Of a stretch of 64,000 bases of DNA, positions 1-8,177 are shown one piece after another; position 1 is the first letter of the stretch, and each line of letters starts with the position of its first letter. This stretch comes from Haloplanus rubicundus (GTDB lineage Archaea > Halobacteriota > Halobacteria > Halobacteriales > Haloferacaceae): contig NZ_CP031148.1 in the NCBI RefSeq assembly GCF_003342675.1, forward strand, positions 1,364,001-1,428,000. Reading direction: 5' to 3'. The translations under genes were made by a program, and so were the position numbers. The notes under the pieces are model-generated. The model was not told the origin of the DNA, made no database searches, and saw nothing but the letters and a program-made list of their open reading frames with translations.

Positions 1-634
1 GCCCGACTCCGGCGACGACCCCCTGGACGATGGCAACGAAGACGTGTCCGAAGAGAACGCCCCACATCACGTCGTTAATCTCGATGTAGAGGTCGCGCTG
101 ACTGTCCATTGGGAGGGGGACCGTTCGGTGGAGCCAGTTGACCAGGTCGTCGCCATCTTTGAGAAGGTAGTACACGAGAAAGAGTGCTAACGCGATTCCG
201 ATGAGGTGGAAGGTGATCGTCCCGAACGCTTGGGTCGACCGTTCGAATACGATCGTCCCGATTTCCCGCCCTGAGCTAACGAGCTCGCCTGTGATATCGA
301 CCTCTTGTCCGGTGAGTTCCTCGATCCGGGATTCGATCATCTCGATCTGCACTGGGTCAGTGTCGAAGTCCTCGAGGACCCGGTCAGCACTATCCACGAC
401 CGTTCCGAGAACGACTACGAGCGGTGCGACGAATCCGGAAACTGCTAGGATCACGAGCGAGAGGGCAGCGACCATCGGCGATACGTACGCTTCGAGGCGG
501 ATCTGCAGCGGATAGAGCACGTAGGCGAGGAGGACGGCACCGAGGACGTACTGGAGAAACGGCTGGATCAGCATGGCCGATAGCACGAGGAGGGTGACGA
601 TGAGGGCGAGGACAAACCCCTTGCTGAGGTTCAC
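1..634 (-). CDS. AI-2E/PerM family membrane transporter, 3' part missing
   Basis: This gene runs off the left edge, so only about 211 codons of a protein usually 340-400 residues long are visible. The N terminus begins MNLSKGFVLALIV and carries two or three closely packed membrane segments in the first 75 residues. A hydrophilic acidic loop containing ELTGQEVDI follows, then another membrane stretch ending LFLVYYLLKDGD. This layout is typical of AI-2E/PerM permeases, a family of putative exporters whose substrates are mostly unknown. I chose the GTG at 634 because the protein then starts like its haloarchaeal relatives; in-frame TTG codons up to 661 are alternatives. It is divergent from the amphi-Trp gene to its right. 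Confidence 0.8.
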   Translation of the reverse strand, partial: MNLSKGFVLALIVTLLVLSAMLIQPFLQYVLGAVLLAYVLYPLQIRLEAYVSPMVAALSLVILAVSGFVAPLVVVLGTVVDSADRVLEDFDTDPVQIEMIESRIEELTGQEVDITGELVSSGREIGTIVFERSTQAFGTITFHLIGIALALFLVYYLLKDGDDLVNWLHRTVPLPMDSQRDLYIEINDVMWGVLFGHVFVAIVQGVVAGVG

Positions 635-790
635 AACTACGAATTTGTCGAGCAATGGCAAAAAGATTCGATATCATCTCAGCTGTAGACCACTTTGATT
701 GCCATCGACTGCCAGGGTTATTCGGACCCGAATCAAAGCCAGTCGGCTACAGCCCCCACTTATGGGTCTGTGTGTCCAACGAGATACCGT

Positions 791-1081
791 ATGCCCGAAG
801 AAGTCCTCTTTCAGTCAGAGGGATCCCAAAGTCGATCGGAGATCGCGTCGTATCTTCGTCGAGTCGCAGACAAACTCGATGCCGGTGACGATATCACCCT
901 GACCGCTGGCGAACAGTCAGTGACAATGACACCCCCTTCCCAACCGACGTTCGAGGTGAAAGCCGAGCGCGAGGGACCGACCGATAGTCCTGGTGAGCTG
1001 AGTATCGAGTTCGAGATCGAGTGGGCTGAAGATGGAGACGTCGGAAACGGTGAAAGCGGTGGTGGGTTGGAAATCGAGTGA
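791..1081 (+). CDS. Amphi-Trp domain protein
   Basis: Small acidic protein of 96 residues beginning MPEEVLFQSEG. A helical segment with RSEIASYLRRVADKLDAG is followed by a beta-rich part containing ITLTAGEQSVTM and ending in an acidic tail. This matches the amphi-Trp domain, a short haloarchaeal family with no established biochemical role. The frame is open further upstream, but the ATG at 791 gives the usual family start and lies a suitable distance from the TATA-like patch before it. A second member lies at 24116, next to a tandem UspA gene, which suggests a link to stress physiology; that link is inferred from context only. Confidence 0.8.
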   Translation: MPEEVLFQSEGSQSRSEIASYLRRVADKLDAGDDITLTAGEQSVTMTPPSQPTFEVKAEREGPTDSPGELSIEFEIEWAEDGDVGNGESGGGLEIE

Positions 1082-1285
1082 AGGCGGTTCTCTGTGGCGA
1101 ATCGGTATTTTTGCGGAGATTTCCGGCGAGAGTCGATATCTCCTGGCTTGTATGGATTATTGTTCTGTCTCCGATTCCAAGACAACATCCCCGCTTGGCG
1201 GCGTTTTTGTCTGACCCAACTGCCAGAGATTTTCTGAATGAGTCTCCAAGTCGGATTCAACAACCACAGGAGACGAAGCACCCGA

Positions 1286-1555
1286 TCACGACTCGATCTC
1301 TCTGATAATTTCGTCGGCTTGCTCACGAGCTTTTTGCTCACCCACGTTCTTCTGGATCAACACAGACTGGACTACCCAATTATCGGGGGCTTCCCGCTTC
1401 CCCATCCGGACCTCGCTTCCCTCCGAGACGGAATCAGAGACACGGTCCGCCCAGTCTGGCGTCCGAATTTGATCGAACTGGTCAGGGTCCCGATACCGAA
1501 CGTGGATGTACTCGTCCTCTGTCGTAATCGACTTGACCTCTGGAATTCGTGCCAT
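1286..1555 (-). CDS. Small hypothetical protein
   Basis: An 89-residue charged protein starting MARIPEVKSITTEDEYIHVRY. Codons show the third-position GC bias of real genes here, and the start codon sits just downstream of an AT-rich patch (about 1580-1600), as expected for a haloarchaeal promoter. The C-terminal half looks helical and ends KAREQADEIIREIES. I do not recognise a family and see no membrane segment, cysteine motif or signal peptide. It stands alone between the amphi-Trp gene and a UspA gene on the same strand, about 150 bases downstream of the latter's stop. Confidence 0.6.
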   Translation of the reverse strand: MARIPEVKSITTEDEYIHVRYRDPDQFDQIRTPDWADRVSDSVSEGSEVRMGKREAPDNWVVQSVLIQKNVGEQKAREQADEIIREIES

Positions 1556-1702
1556 GGCTGTTCGTAGGACAAGGAAATGTAAAAATCAGCATGTCAATTC
1601 GAAACTGAAGGGTTATGAGAAGCACTCGCCAGCTATCCAGATCGAGAGCCTTTTGCTCTGTGGTTCACCGTTTCAGGGCGAATCTGGAGGCACAGTTTGC
1701 GG

Positions 1703-2131
1703 TCACCTGACGACAGTCACAGGCACTGATGCACGCTTCATCACCGTTTCAGCGACCGAACCCATGAGCATTCGAGCGACACCCGAACGTCCGTGGCTCC
1801 CGATGACGATCACGTCGATGCCGTGTGTTTCCGCGTACTTGAGGATCTCGTCTGCGGACTTGCCAACCTTGCTCGCCGTCTGTACCTCCCGGTCGTGCTC
1901 AGCAGCCTTCGCTTCAGCCTCGGCGAGCAGTTCTGCCGAGCGTTCCTGGGCCCGTTTCCGGAGCGTTTCGTCCCCGACCAGTGCTTTCGCGGTGTAGCTC
2001 TCTTCGATGTAGTCGATGACATGGAAGACGGTGATCGATGCATCCGAGTACACGTCGAGCGCGTGTGCCAGCGCCTTCTCCGAGAGCGGGGTCCCATCGA
2101 ACGCGACGAGTACCTCGTCGACGGAGGACAT
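1703..2131 (-). CDS. Universal stress protein, single domain
   Basis: A 142-residue single UspA domain. The N terminus MSSVDEVLVAFDGTPLSEKA is the first strand and helix; the nucleotide-binding signature lies at about residues 108-126 (VIGSHGRSGVARMLMGS), with the G-x2-G-x9-G-S spacing of ATP-binding members, and the protein ends in the usual beta strand VPVTVVR. A TATA-like CTATAT lies about 28 bases before the ATG, pointing to a leaderless transcript. It may share a strand and region with the membrane gene at 2237-3358 but has its own promoter. Role: cytoplasmic stress protein, exact partner unknown. Confidence 0.93.
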   Translation of the reverse strand: MSSVDEVLVAFDGTPLSEKALAHALDVYSDASITVFHVIDYIEESYTAKALVGDETLRKRAQERSAELLAEAEAKAAEHDREVQTASKVGKSADEILKYAETHGIDVIVIGSHGRSGVARMLMGSVAETVMKRASVPVTVVR

Positions 2132-2236
2132 ACTCTGGGAGACGCGTCAAAGCCACATATAGGCACGGGGACAACTGAGCCTGCGGAAGATGAGGTCCCA
2201 CCTCTCCCGATAGAACGGGCTGTCTCGGCCACAGAA

Positions 2237-3358
2237 CTAGAATGGGAGTAGAACCAGCACTATCGGGAGAATAACCAACGAGACGAGAAACCCAGTCAGG
2301 TACCGACGGTTGGTAACGAGACGGGTTTGGATGGTCTCGACGGCTTGGAAGTACGTCGAGAACCGAACCAGTGTTCCGACCGTTATGATCGTGCCGATGG
2401 CCACGAGTGATAGCACGATAGCTACCCCCGGTGGGGATTCCAGAAGCACAGCGATGACGATCGTGTCGAAGAAGGTTCCGATATTAGCCCCCAGAACGTA
2501 GGGAACGATCTCCTGCCGTTTGATGTAGTTACGATTGTAGAGCGGAACAATGACTCCCAGCGAGAACGCAACGCTGGTCGTCGCGCCGGTAATGAGGATA
2601 CCGAGTCCAAACGAGGTCCACTTGTGCTGAAATCGGCGAAAGAACCGCTTGCGGAGCCATTCGGTGTTGATCCGCTTGAGTACCCGATCGAAGAGAGTGA
2701 GGCTACCAAACAACACGAGAATGGCCATCACGAGTGCCAGACCCACACCAACAGTATCGACGATGGCTCCCGTCACCGGATTGAAGACCGCCAGCGGAGC
2801 AAACGAGAGTTCGATCCGGGTACTGATGTCCCCGAATCCCGTCTGGAGTCTCGGCAACAGGAGATATCCGAGGACAGTCGCTGGTAAATAAATTGAGTGT
2901 GACAAGAGGAAGGTCAGCACCCCCAACTCGGTCGCCTCGCTGAACGAATAGCGCCGCTTCTGGAAGTAGTCCAGCGCCCCTATCAGGAGTACGATAGCGG
3001 CGCCCCCGAGGCGTGAGCCAGCAAGCATCAGGAACAGCTGTGAGGCCGTGAGGATGCCGGTCTTGAACAGCGAGACGGACAGGGCCGCTACTACTGATCC
3101 GTTGGTGAGCACGTACGTGGCGAGCCAGCTTGCACCCAGGGCTTGTCCACTCCCGGCGACGTATCGCCTGAAGAACCGTTCGAGCGGAGCGGCCGCGGCC
3201 GCTGTGGACGCACCCAACAACTGGACTGCGAACAGGAACAAGAGCAAAGAGACGAAAGCGCCAACGACTAATTGGCCGGATTCACGCCCTCGGGCCAGTA
3301 TCTCGTCGACGTTCGAAACCACGGATCTTATTTTTATGACCACGCGGCAGGCGCACAA
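2237..3358 (-). CDS. Na/Pi-cotransporter-like membrane protein
   Basis: A polytopic membrane protein of up to 373 residues with about nine hydrophobic segments. Two related halves are visible: an N-terminal one with ASWLATYVLTNGSVVAA and a C-terminal one with ITGATTSVAFSLG followed by YVLGANIGTFFDT. The GANIGT motif and inverted-half design fit the Na-dependent phosphate transporter family (PF02690), but the classic Gln-Ser-Ser repeats are degenerate, so phosphate as substrate is uncertain. The ATG at 3358 gives an odd MCACRVV lead; a GTG at 3319 (VSNVDEILARG) directly after an AT-rich box is an equally good start. Confidence 0.75.
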   Translation of the reverse strand: MCACRVVIKIRSVVSNVDEILARGRESGQLVVGAFVSLLLFLFAVQLLGASTAAAAAPLERFFRRYVAGSGQALGASWLATYVLTNGSVVAALSVSLFKTGILTASQLFLMLAGSRLGGAAIVLLIGALDYFQKRRYSFSEATELGVLTFLLSHSIYLPATVLGYLLLPRLQTGFGDISTRIELSFAPLAVFNPVTGAIVDTVGVGLALVMAILVLFGSLTLFDRVLKRINTEWLRKRFFRRFQHKWTSFGLGILITGATTSVAFSLGVIVPLYNRNYIKRQEIVPYVLGANIGTFFDTIVIAVLLESPPGVAIVLSLVAIGTIITVGTLVRFSTYFQAVETIQTRLVTNRRYLTGFLVSLVILPIVLVLLPF

Positions 3359-3555
3359 AGGTTACGCCGTCAGAGGGAACTTCCCACGATAGGGGCGCGT
3401 TGAATCCTGGGTGGCGTCCTGTTGACCTCACTCCGTTCGAAGTTCCTCGTACCGTCCGTGATTGAGCCTGGAATATTGCCGATGATACCGCTCTGTGTAG
3501 TCGTAGCACTCGCAGTCATGATACGATCTCTCGACTGTCGTCGCGGCCCTCTCCC

Positions 3556-3666
3556 CCGGTTTGGGATCGCTTGGCTCGTTGCACCACCCTTTTCGTCCTG
3601 TATGGATTCGCCGCTGTCAAAGCAGTCATCGAATACGTGGTTCGGGGAACAGGTGACTGGTACTAT
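3556..3666 (+). pseudogene. Possible 3' remnant of a membrane glycosyltransferase
   Basis: In one forward frame this stretch reads LFVLYGFAAVKAVIEYVV followed by GTGDWY, which resembles the C-terminal membrane segment and tryptophan-tyrosine end of family-2 glycosyltransferases. No start or upstream domain can be joined to it, and it runs directly into the palindromic element at 3663. The rest of the 510-base gap between the Na/Pi-like gene and the MgtC gene shows nothing else I recognise. The call rests on pattern alone. Confidence 0.25.
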
Positions 3667-3745
3667 AGTAGCGTTTGGAACTGTTTACACACCTGACCGC
3701 AGGACAGCGTGTCAGGTGTGCAATGACCTACAAACGCTACTATAG
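3663..3745. repeat. 83-bp nested palindromic element (MITE-like)
   Basis: The outer arms are a perfect 15-bp inverted repeat: ctatagtagcgtttg at 3663-3677 and its complement at 3731-3745. Inside lies a second perfect 10-bp pair, cacacctgac at 3688-3697 and gtcaggtgtg at 3711-3720, around a 13-base loop. The two stems are separated by unpaired 10-base stretches on each side. There is no open reading frame. The size, symmetry and gap position suggest a miniature non-autonomous element or the cruciform end of a lost insertion sequence. No clear target duplication is seen. Confidence 0.7.
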
Positions 3746-3869
3746 GTCGAAAAGCATCTATCGAATCGTAAAGACAGATCACCACACGATGTCGGGTTGG
3801 AAGTAGAGTAGTCGGCCTCCACAACCGTGCGAGACGGCGTTCGCGAACGTGCGCGGGTCGGATGACCGT

Positions 3870-5123
3870 TCAAACGACGAGAAAAGCCAGACCGCTCAGG
3901 ACGACGGCGCCGAGGACGATAGACACGAGCCGTCCCAACCTGTGGGTACCGAGAACCCACGCTAACGCGGCCTTGAGGAGGGTGTTTGCGATCGCCGCGA
4001 TGACGATTCCCGTCGTGGCGACCTCCGTCGAGACTGCCCCCTCGGCTGCGAGTTGACTCAACGTGATCGTCATCGCATCGACATCGGCGAGCCCGGAGAC
4101 GAACGCCGTCGCGTACACGCCCGATGCCCCGAACCACTCGTTGGCGTGTTCGGAGACGAGCAATACGGCCGCGAATATGACCCCGAAGAGGAGGGCAGGC
4201 CGCAGGCGAAACGGGTTCTTGAGCTCCTCCGGTTCGACTGTCTCGTTGGATGCAGTCAGCCAGTACAACACCCCGGCAGCAACCGCACCGACGACAGTCA
4301 TCGCTCCCAGCGGCAGCGCGACGCTCGAGAGCAGATCGGGGTTGACCACCGCGATCTCGATGAGTGCTCGGGGGAAGATCACGATGGAGGCGGTGACGAC
4401 CGCGAATGCGCAGACGTGATAGAGCGTCGCGTTTTGGGTCGTCTTCTCCGCCATCGAGACCGTGGTGGCCGTGGACGAAACGGACCCACCGACGATCCCC
4501 GTGAGGGCGATCCCCCGTTCCGGGCCGAGCATTTGTCCGAGCACGTACGCCGCGAATCCGAGGCCAGTGACGAAGACGATCATCAACCAGATGAATCTCG
4601 GATTGAGGCCATAGAGGACGCCGAGCGATCGGTCGGGGAGCGCTGGTAGGACGACGAGGACGACGATGATGAACTTCGCCGACGCCCGCCGTTCGCTTTC
4701 TTCGATCTGATTGGCGAACTCGTGTACGGGGTCTTTCACGGAGAGCAGTACTGTGATGGCGCCGCCGCCGATGATCGCGATGATCGCGCCGCGGTCGGAA
4801 TGCATCGCCATTGCACCGAGGATGACTGTGACGAGGGCGGCCACGAGCGTCGTCAGGCCGATATCACCCTCGTACCAGATCTTCCCGACGTACGCGACCG
4901 TGAGTGGCACGACGAGCGTACCCACAGCGACCGGAAGTACGGACGGGAAGAAGGCCTGAACGAGCGCCCCATAGAGCGCGATCAGCGGAAACGTCCGACT
5001 CCCGGCGAACGATCCGCCCGACTCGCTTTGCTCCCGTTCCAGACCGATGAGTGCGCCGAGGCCAGCTGCGAGCAGGAGATGGAAGATGGTCCCCACAAGA
5101 GGACCAGTTGTAGGATCGACCAT
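3870..5123 (-). CDS. MgtC/SapB and DUF4010 family membrane protein
   Basis: A 417-residue integral membrane protein. The first 140 residues form an MgtC-like domain (LLLAAGLGALIGLEREQ, then SRTFPLIALYGALV); the remainder is a DUF4010 membrane domain with the conserved GIVGGSVSSTATTVSM at about 225 and DVDAMTITLSQLA near 355. At least eleven hydrophobic segments are visible. MgtC proteins are tied to growth at low magnesium in bacteria, while DUF4010 partners are uncharacterised. The ATG at 5123 is well placed and the MscS gene is divergent. Neighbouring phosphate-like and mechanosensitive genes suggest ion or osmotic homeostasis. Confidence 0.88.
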   Translation of the reverse strand: MVDPTTGPLVGTIFHLLLAAGLGALIGLEREQSESGGSFAGSRTFPLIALYGALVQAFFPSVLPVAVGTLVVPLTVAYVGKIWYEGDIGLTTLVAALVTVILGAMAMHSDRGAIIAIIGGGAITVLLSVKDPVHEFANQIEESERRASAKFIIVVLVVLPALPDRSLGVLYGLNPRFIWLMIVFVTGLGFAAYVLGQMLGPERGIALTGIVGGSVSSTATTVSMAEKTTQNATLYHVCAFAVVTASIVIFPRALIEIAVVNPDLLSSVALPLGAMTVVGAVAAGVLYWLTASNETVEPEELKNPFRLRPALLFGVIFAAVLLVSEHANEWFGASGVYATAFVSGLADVDAMTITLSQLAAEGAVSTEVATTGIVIAAIANTLLKAALAWVLGTHRLGRLVSIVLGAVVLSGLAFLVV

Positions 5124-5372
5124 TGTGTAGCCTTTCCAGCCAGTGGATTGTCAAACAATAGGGACGGAGCGAGCGTTTGACGTCCTGTCGTCCTCATTCT
5201 GGCTTTCCGTCCACCTAGGAAGGGGAATATCCGCCGTTACTGCCAGAATCAGCAACTGAACGGAATCCGGTCGAAGCCAGGAGTCATGCACACCGACAAT
5301 ACCTCTTTACCCTAACACGACGTGAGCGGCCAGCGATGAGGCTTTTTATCCGTCTGCTCCGACACGGGGTGT

Positions 5373-6263
5373 ATGATCGGCCAGGTTTCTCCACCCAAGT
5401 GGTTGATAGACATCCTAGCGGCGTACGAGCAGGTGTTGTCGGAATTGTTCTGGTTCATCGTGGGATTTGGCGTCGTGTATCTCATAAGCCGGGTTTTTCT
5501 CATTCCACTCGCGACCCAGGTCGTCAGATCGCGTAATCGCAATAACCCAACAATTGAGACAGCAACAAAAACGTACCTTCGGGTCGTTCTGATCGGATTC
5601 GCCACGCTAACGGGTATCATCGCCGCTGGCTACGGACGGATACTCTCCGAGTCAGCGATCATCATCGCCGCCCTCACCTTCGCCCTCGGCATCGCTGGCC
5701 AGAAAGTGTTTGGGTCGCTTATCAGTGGGATGTTCCTCGTCGCCGATCCAGACTTCAATGTCGGCGACTGGATCGAGTGGCCGGGCGGAGAAGGTACTGT
5801 TGAAGCAGTCGATTTTCGCGTCACCCGTATCCGGACACCGAACCACGAAACGATCTCGGTCCCTAACACTGAACTCACAACCAACGCGATCACCCGGCCC
5901 TACGGTCGGAACAGGTATCGACTGACCGAACAGGTATACGTCGCCTATTACGAGGACACCGAGCGGGCCCTGCTGGAGTTACAACAGATCGCCACGAACC
6001 TCGAATCGGTTCTTGGTGATCCAGCGCCGAACACACGTATCGTCAAACTCGGGGAGAATGCAATCACGATACAAGCCGAATTCTGGACCGAGAATCCGAG
6101 ACACACGGATATTCTAACGATTCGTTCTGACTTCCGCCGATCAGTGAAACGGCACTTCGATGAGGAAGATATTACGCTCGCTCCCCCATCCGCGCAGTTG
6201 CTTTCGGGGGGCGTCACCGTGACAGACAGGAGGTCCGAGTCACCAGCCTCAAATAGCGAATAA
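5373..6263 (+). CDS. MscS-family mechanosensitive channel
   Basis: 296 residues with three N-terminal membrane segments. The pore-lining third helix and start of the beta domain are recognisable in LTFALGIAGQKVFGSLISG (about 91-109) and VGDWIEWPGGEGTVEAVDFR, the typical MscS beta-domain turn. The following PNTELTTNAITRPYG and the alpha/beta C-terminal domain complete a short-type MscS. A TATA-like CTTTTTATCC at about 5341-5350 lies 25-30 bases before the ATG, giving a probable leaderless transcript. Function: gated release of solutes on hypo-osmotic shock, expected to matter in a halophile. The family is confident; gating properties are unknown. Confidence 0.92.
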   Translation: MIGQVSPPKWLIDILAAYEQVLSELFWFIVGFGVVYLISRVFLIPLATQVVRSRNRNNPTIETATKTYLRVVLIGFATLTGIIAAGYGRILSESAIIIAALTFALGIAGQKVFGSLISGMFLVADPDFNVGDWIEWPGGEGTVEAVDFRVTRIRTPNHETISVPNTELTTNAITRPYGRNRYRLTEQVYVAYYEDTERALLELQQIATNLESVLGDPAPNTRIVKLGENAITIQAEFWTENPRHTDILTIRSDFRRSVKRHFDEEDITLAPPSAQLLSGGVTVTDRRSESPASNSE

Positions 6264-6303
6264 AACGGGACAGATCAGAACCGGGGGACGAATCCGTGGA
6301 GAT

Positions 6304-6428
6304 GGCTTTGTTGAAATCCTCTTTACGTCTGGCGATTTGATGAGAAGCCAGATTCTCACCGGATCCGCGAAAACTCGCGTGAGAAGCTGCTCTTCCGAAT
6401 GCCAACTCTAGAGGGCTTCAACAGAGCC
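6304..6428. mobile_element. 125-bp MITE with 18-bp imperfect TIRs
   Basis: The ends are ggctttgttgaaatcctc at 6304-6321 and, in reverse complement, ggctctgttgaagccctc at 6411-6428: 15 of 18 positions match. The element is flanked by a perfect 8-bp direct duplication, gtggagat, at 6296-6303 and 6429-6436. It has no coding capacity. The GGCNCTGTTG-type terminus and 8-bp duplication are hallmarks of the IS6/IS26 family, so an IS6 relative probably moved it. The full IS6-family copy at 43465 has different ends and is not the obvious parent. Confidence 0.88.
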
Positions 6429-6668
6429 GTGGAGATATGCTTCCGCGTGGGTTTCTCGACCGGATGGGAAGCGTTCATTCTCCTGAATGAACTGAATGAT
6501 CCACCGCTTCAGCACCTCAATCTCCTTATCGCCGGGCGACTCGTTTAACCTCTCGCAGGGACTTCTCGTATACGCTCCGACGGGACCCCTCCTTCTGTTT
6601 CGTCTGGCGGCGCGTCCCGAGATCGAACTCCTCTTGGACTGTGTCGTCGATCGATCGGGGCGCCTCAT
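6408..6668 (-). other. Uncertain small ORF whose 3' end is inside the MITE
   Basis: An 86-codon frame whose second half reads EVLKRWIIQFIQENERFPSG, which looks more protein-like than its arginine-rich first half. The MITE inserted near the end. Removing the element and one copy of the target duplication would change the C terminus from HGSVEAL to HGFVPRF, so the insertion would have swapped only the last few residues. I recognise no family. A forward frame (6496-6741) competes for the same DNA, so I cannot say which, if either, is expressed. The remainder of 6264-6767 holds no other gene that I can see. Confidence 0.25.
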
Positions 6669-6719
6669 TTCACGGTTATATCTACTCCTTCCTAATCGAG
6701 CCGCGAAACTCTACGTGGT

Positions 6720-6734
6720 TGTTCCCGTGGAACA
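6720..6734. promoter_or_regulatory. Palindrome upstream of uspA, operator candidate
   Basis: tgttcc-cgt-ggaaca is a perfect 6-bp inverted repeat around three bases, ending 33 bases before the UspA start at 6768. The position would overlap or flank the basal promoter, so a dimeric repressor or activator site is plausible. There is no independent evidence of binding. Confidence 0.35.
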
Positions 6735-6767
6735 GGGTTGATGCCCTCATACGACTAAGTGGACAGT

Positions 6768-7184
6768 ATGTACTCCGATATCTTGATCCCCACGGATGGA
6801 AGCCCGGGAGCGCAGGAAGCTATCGAACACGGACTCGAAATCGCACAACAGTACGAAGCCACGGTTCATGCCTTGTACGTGGTCGATACGCGAGTGTCAC
6901 GATCCGGTCCGCTTCTCGAATCGCTCCAGCTCGAAGGGCGAAAGGCAGTACGGGACCTCGAGGTGGCAGGGACTCAAGCCGGGCTCACCGTCGTCACAGA
7001 GGTCGTTGAAGGGGTTCCACCTCAAGAGATTCTGGAGTATAGTGCGATGCAGGGGATCGATCTCCTCGTGATGGGGACGCAGGGCCGGACTGGCATCGAT
7101 CGCTTCGTGATGGGAAGTGTCGCTGAACGTGTGGTCCGCCACTCTTCGGTTCCCGTTCTCATGGTGCGCAAAGAACAACTGTAG
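6768..7184 (+). CDS. Universal stress protein, single domain
   Basis: A 138-residue UspA domain starting MYSDILIPTDGSPGAQEA. The ATP-loop signature VMGTQGRTGIDRFVMGS is at about 102-118 and the protein ends VPVLMVRKEQL. The frame opens three codons earlier with GTG, but the ATG gives the canonical family N terminus. A palindrome lies at 6720-6734. It is followed, after 130 bases, by a methyltransferase gene in the same direction. The three residues after the first glycine of the loop are TQG rather than SHG or THG, a small variation seen again in the tandem protein at 24474. Confidence 0.93.
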   Translation: MYSDILIPTDGSPGAQEAIEHGLEIAQQYEATVHALYVVDTRVSRSGPLLESLQLEGRKAVRDLEVAGTQAGLTVVTEVVEGVPPQEILEYSAMQGIDLLVMGTQGRTGIDRFVMGSVAERVVRHSSVPVLMVRKEQL

Positions 7185-7315
7185 CCGAACACTCACGAGA
7201 ATGACCACGACAGAGATGCCGACTAGTCTCTATCGCAATCGGTGGCAACTTCAGCCTCAGAATACGTCAAGTGATTTTCCAGTACTCGTAAGGGGACCAC
7301 GCGTGAACGACTACC

Positions 7316-7945
7316 ATGCCCAAGTCCGCACCTTTCGAACGATACACCGAGCGATACGAGGGTTGGTTCGACACACACGAAGCCGCCTACCAGTCCGAAG
7401 TCGAGGCACTCCAGCAACTAATTCCGCAGCCAGATTTCGGTGTGGAGATCGGCGTCGGCAGCGCCCGGTTCGCGGCCCCGCTCGGGATGCAAGTGGGGCT
7501 CGATCCTGCTGGCGACATGCTGGTTCACGCCCGCGAGCGAGGGATCGACGTCGTCAAAGGCGTCGCCGAATCCCTCCCGTTCAGAGACGGAACGTTCGAC
7601 ACTGCGTTGATCGTCACGACGATCTGTTTCGTCGACGACATCCCCCAGACACTGGCTGAAGCCCGGCGAGTGCTGCGTCCGGACGGATCGCTCGTCATCG
7701 GCTACATCGACAAGGACAGCCCAGTCGGTCAGATATATCAGGAGACGAAGTCGGAGAACCCGTTCTATCGGGAGGCGGTGTTCGTCTCGACCGACGAACT
7801 CGTTGACGCGCTCCACGTTGCGGGGTTCTCGGAGTTCGAGTTTGTGCAGACCATCTACCACTGGCCTGACGAGATCGACGAGCCCGAACCGGTTGAAGAA
7901 GGGCACGGTGACGGGTCCTTCGTCGGTATCAAGGCAACCATGTAG
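7316..7945 (+). CDS. Class I SAM-dependent methyltransferase (UbiE-like)
   Basis: 209 residues. The SAM-binding motif VEIGVGSARFAAPLG is at about 43-57, followed by the acidic ribose contact in GLDPAGDML, motif II around GVAESLPFRDGTFD, and the post-core strand RVLRPDGSLVIGYID. The N-terminal 40 residues (FERYTERYEGWFDTHEAAY) form the cap often seen in methyltransferases acting on small molecules or lipids. Substrate cannot be read from sequence. Methyltransferases of this type accompany UspA and CBS genes in other stress clusters; here it stands between a UspA gene and thiL. Confidence 0.85.
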   Translation: MPKSAPFERYTERYEGWFDTHEAAYQSEVEALQQLIPQPDFGVEIGVGSARFAAPLGMQVGLDPAGDMLVHARERGIDVVKGVAESLPFRDGTFDTALIVTTICFVDDIPQTLAEARRVLRPDGSLVIGYIDKDSPVGQIYQETKSENPFYREAVFVSTDELVDALHVAGFSEFEFVQTIYHWPDEIDEPEPVEEGHGDGSFVGIKATM

Positions 7946-8177
7946 CAGCCGCAGCCCAGTATTGGCTCACTTCCACTGCTGAATACGCGCTCCTTCACCT
8001 GGCCCGATCCGGCCGCGTCATTCTGTTGGCGGTCGACGTAACCTATGAAACCACTCCGATGGAAACGAGATTGGATTCCCATCGAGATGACGAACTGTAA
8101 ACGGGGGATCTCCCGTGGACATCGCCAGCAGTGTATTCCGGGGAAAAATAGTCCATCGTGGCTTCCGTGCTCTGAGT

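Noticed and set aside
3422-3745. 107-codon forward ORF
   Set aside because: It runs through the palindromic element to its end and has no family character; a different frame holds the more protein-like glycosyltransferase-type remnant.
7946-8177. Thiamine riboswitch before thiL
   Set aside because: The leader lacks the conserved CUGAGA and ACCUGA-type elements of TPP riboswitches.
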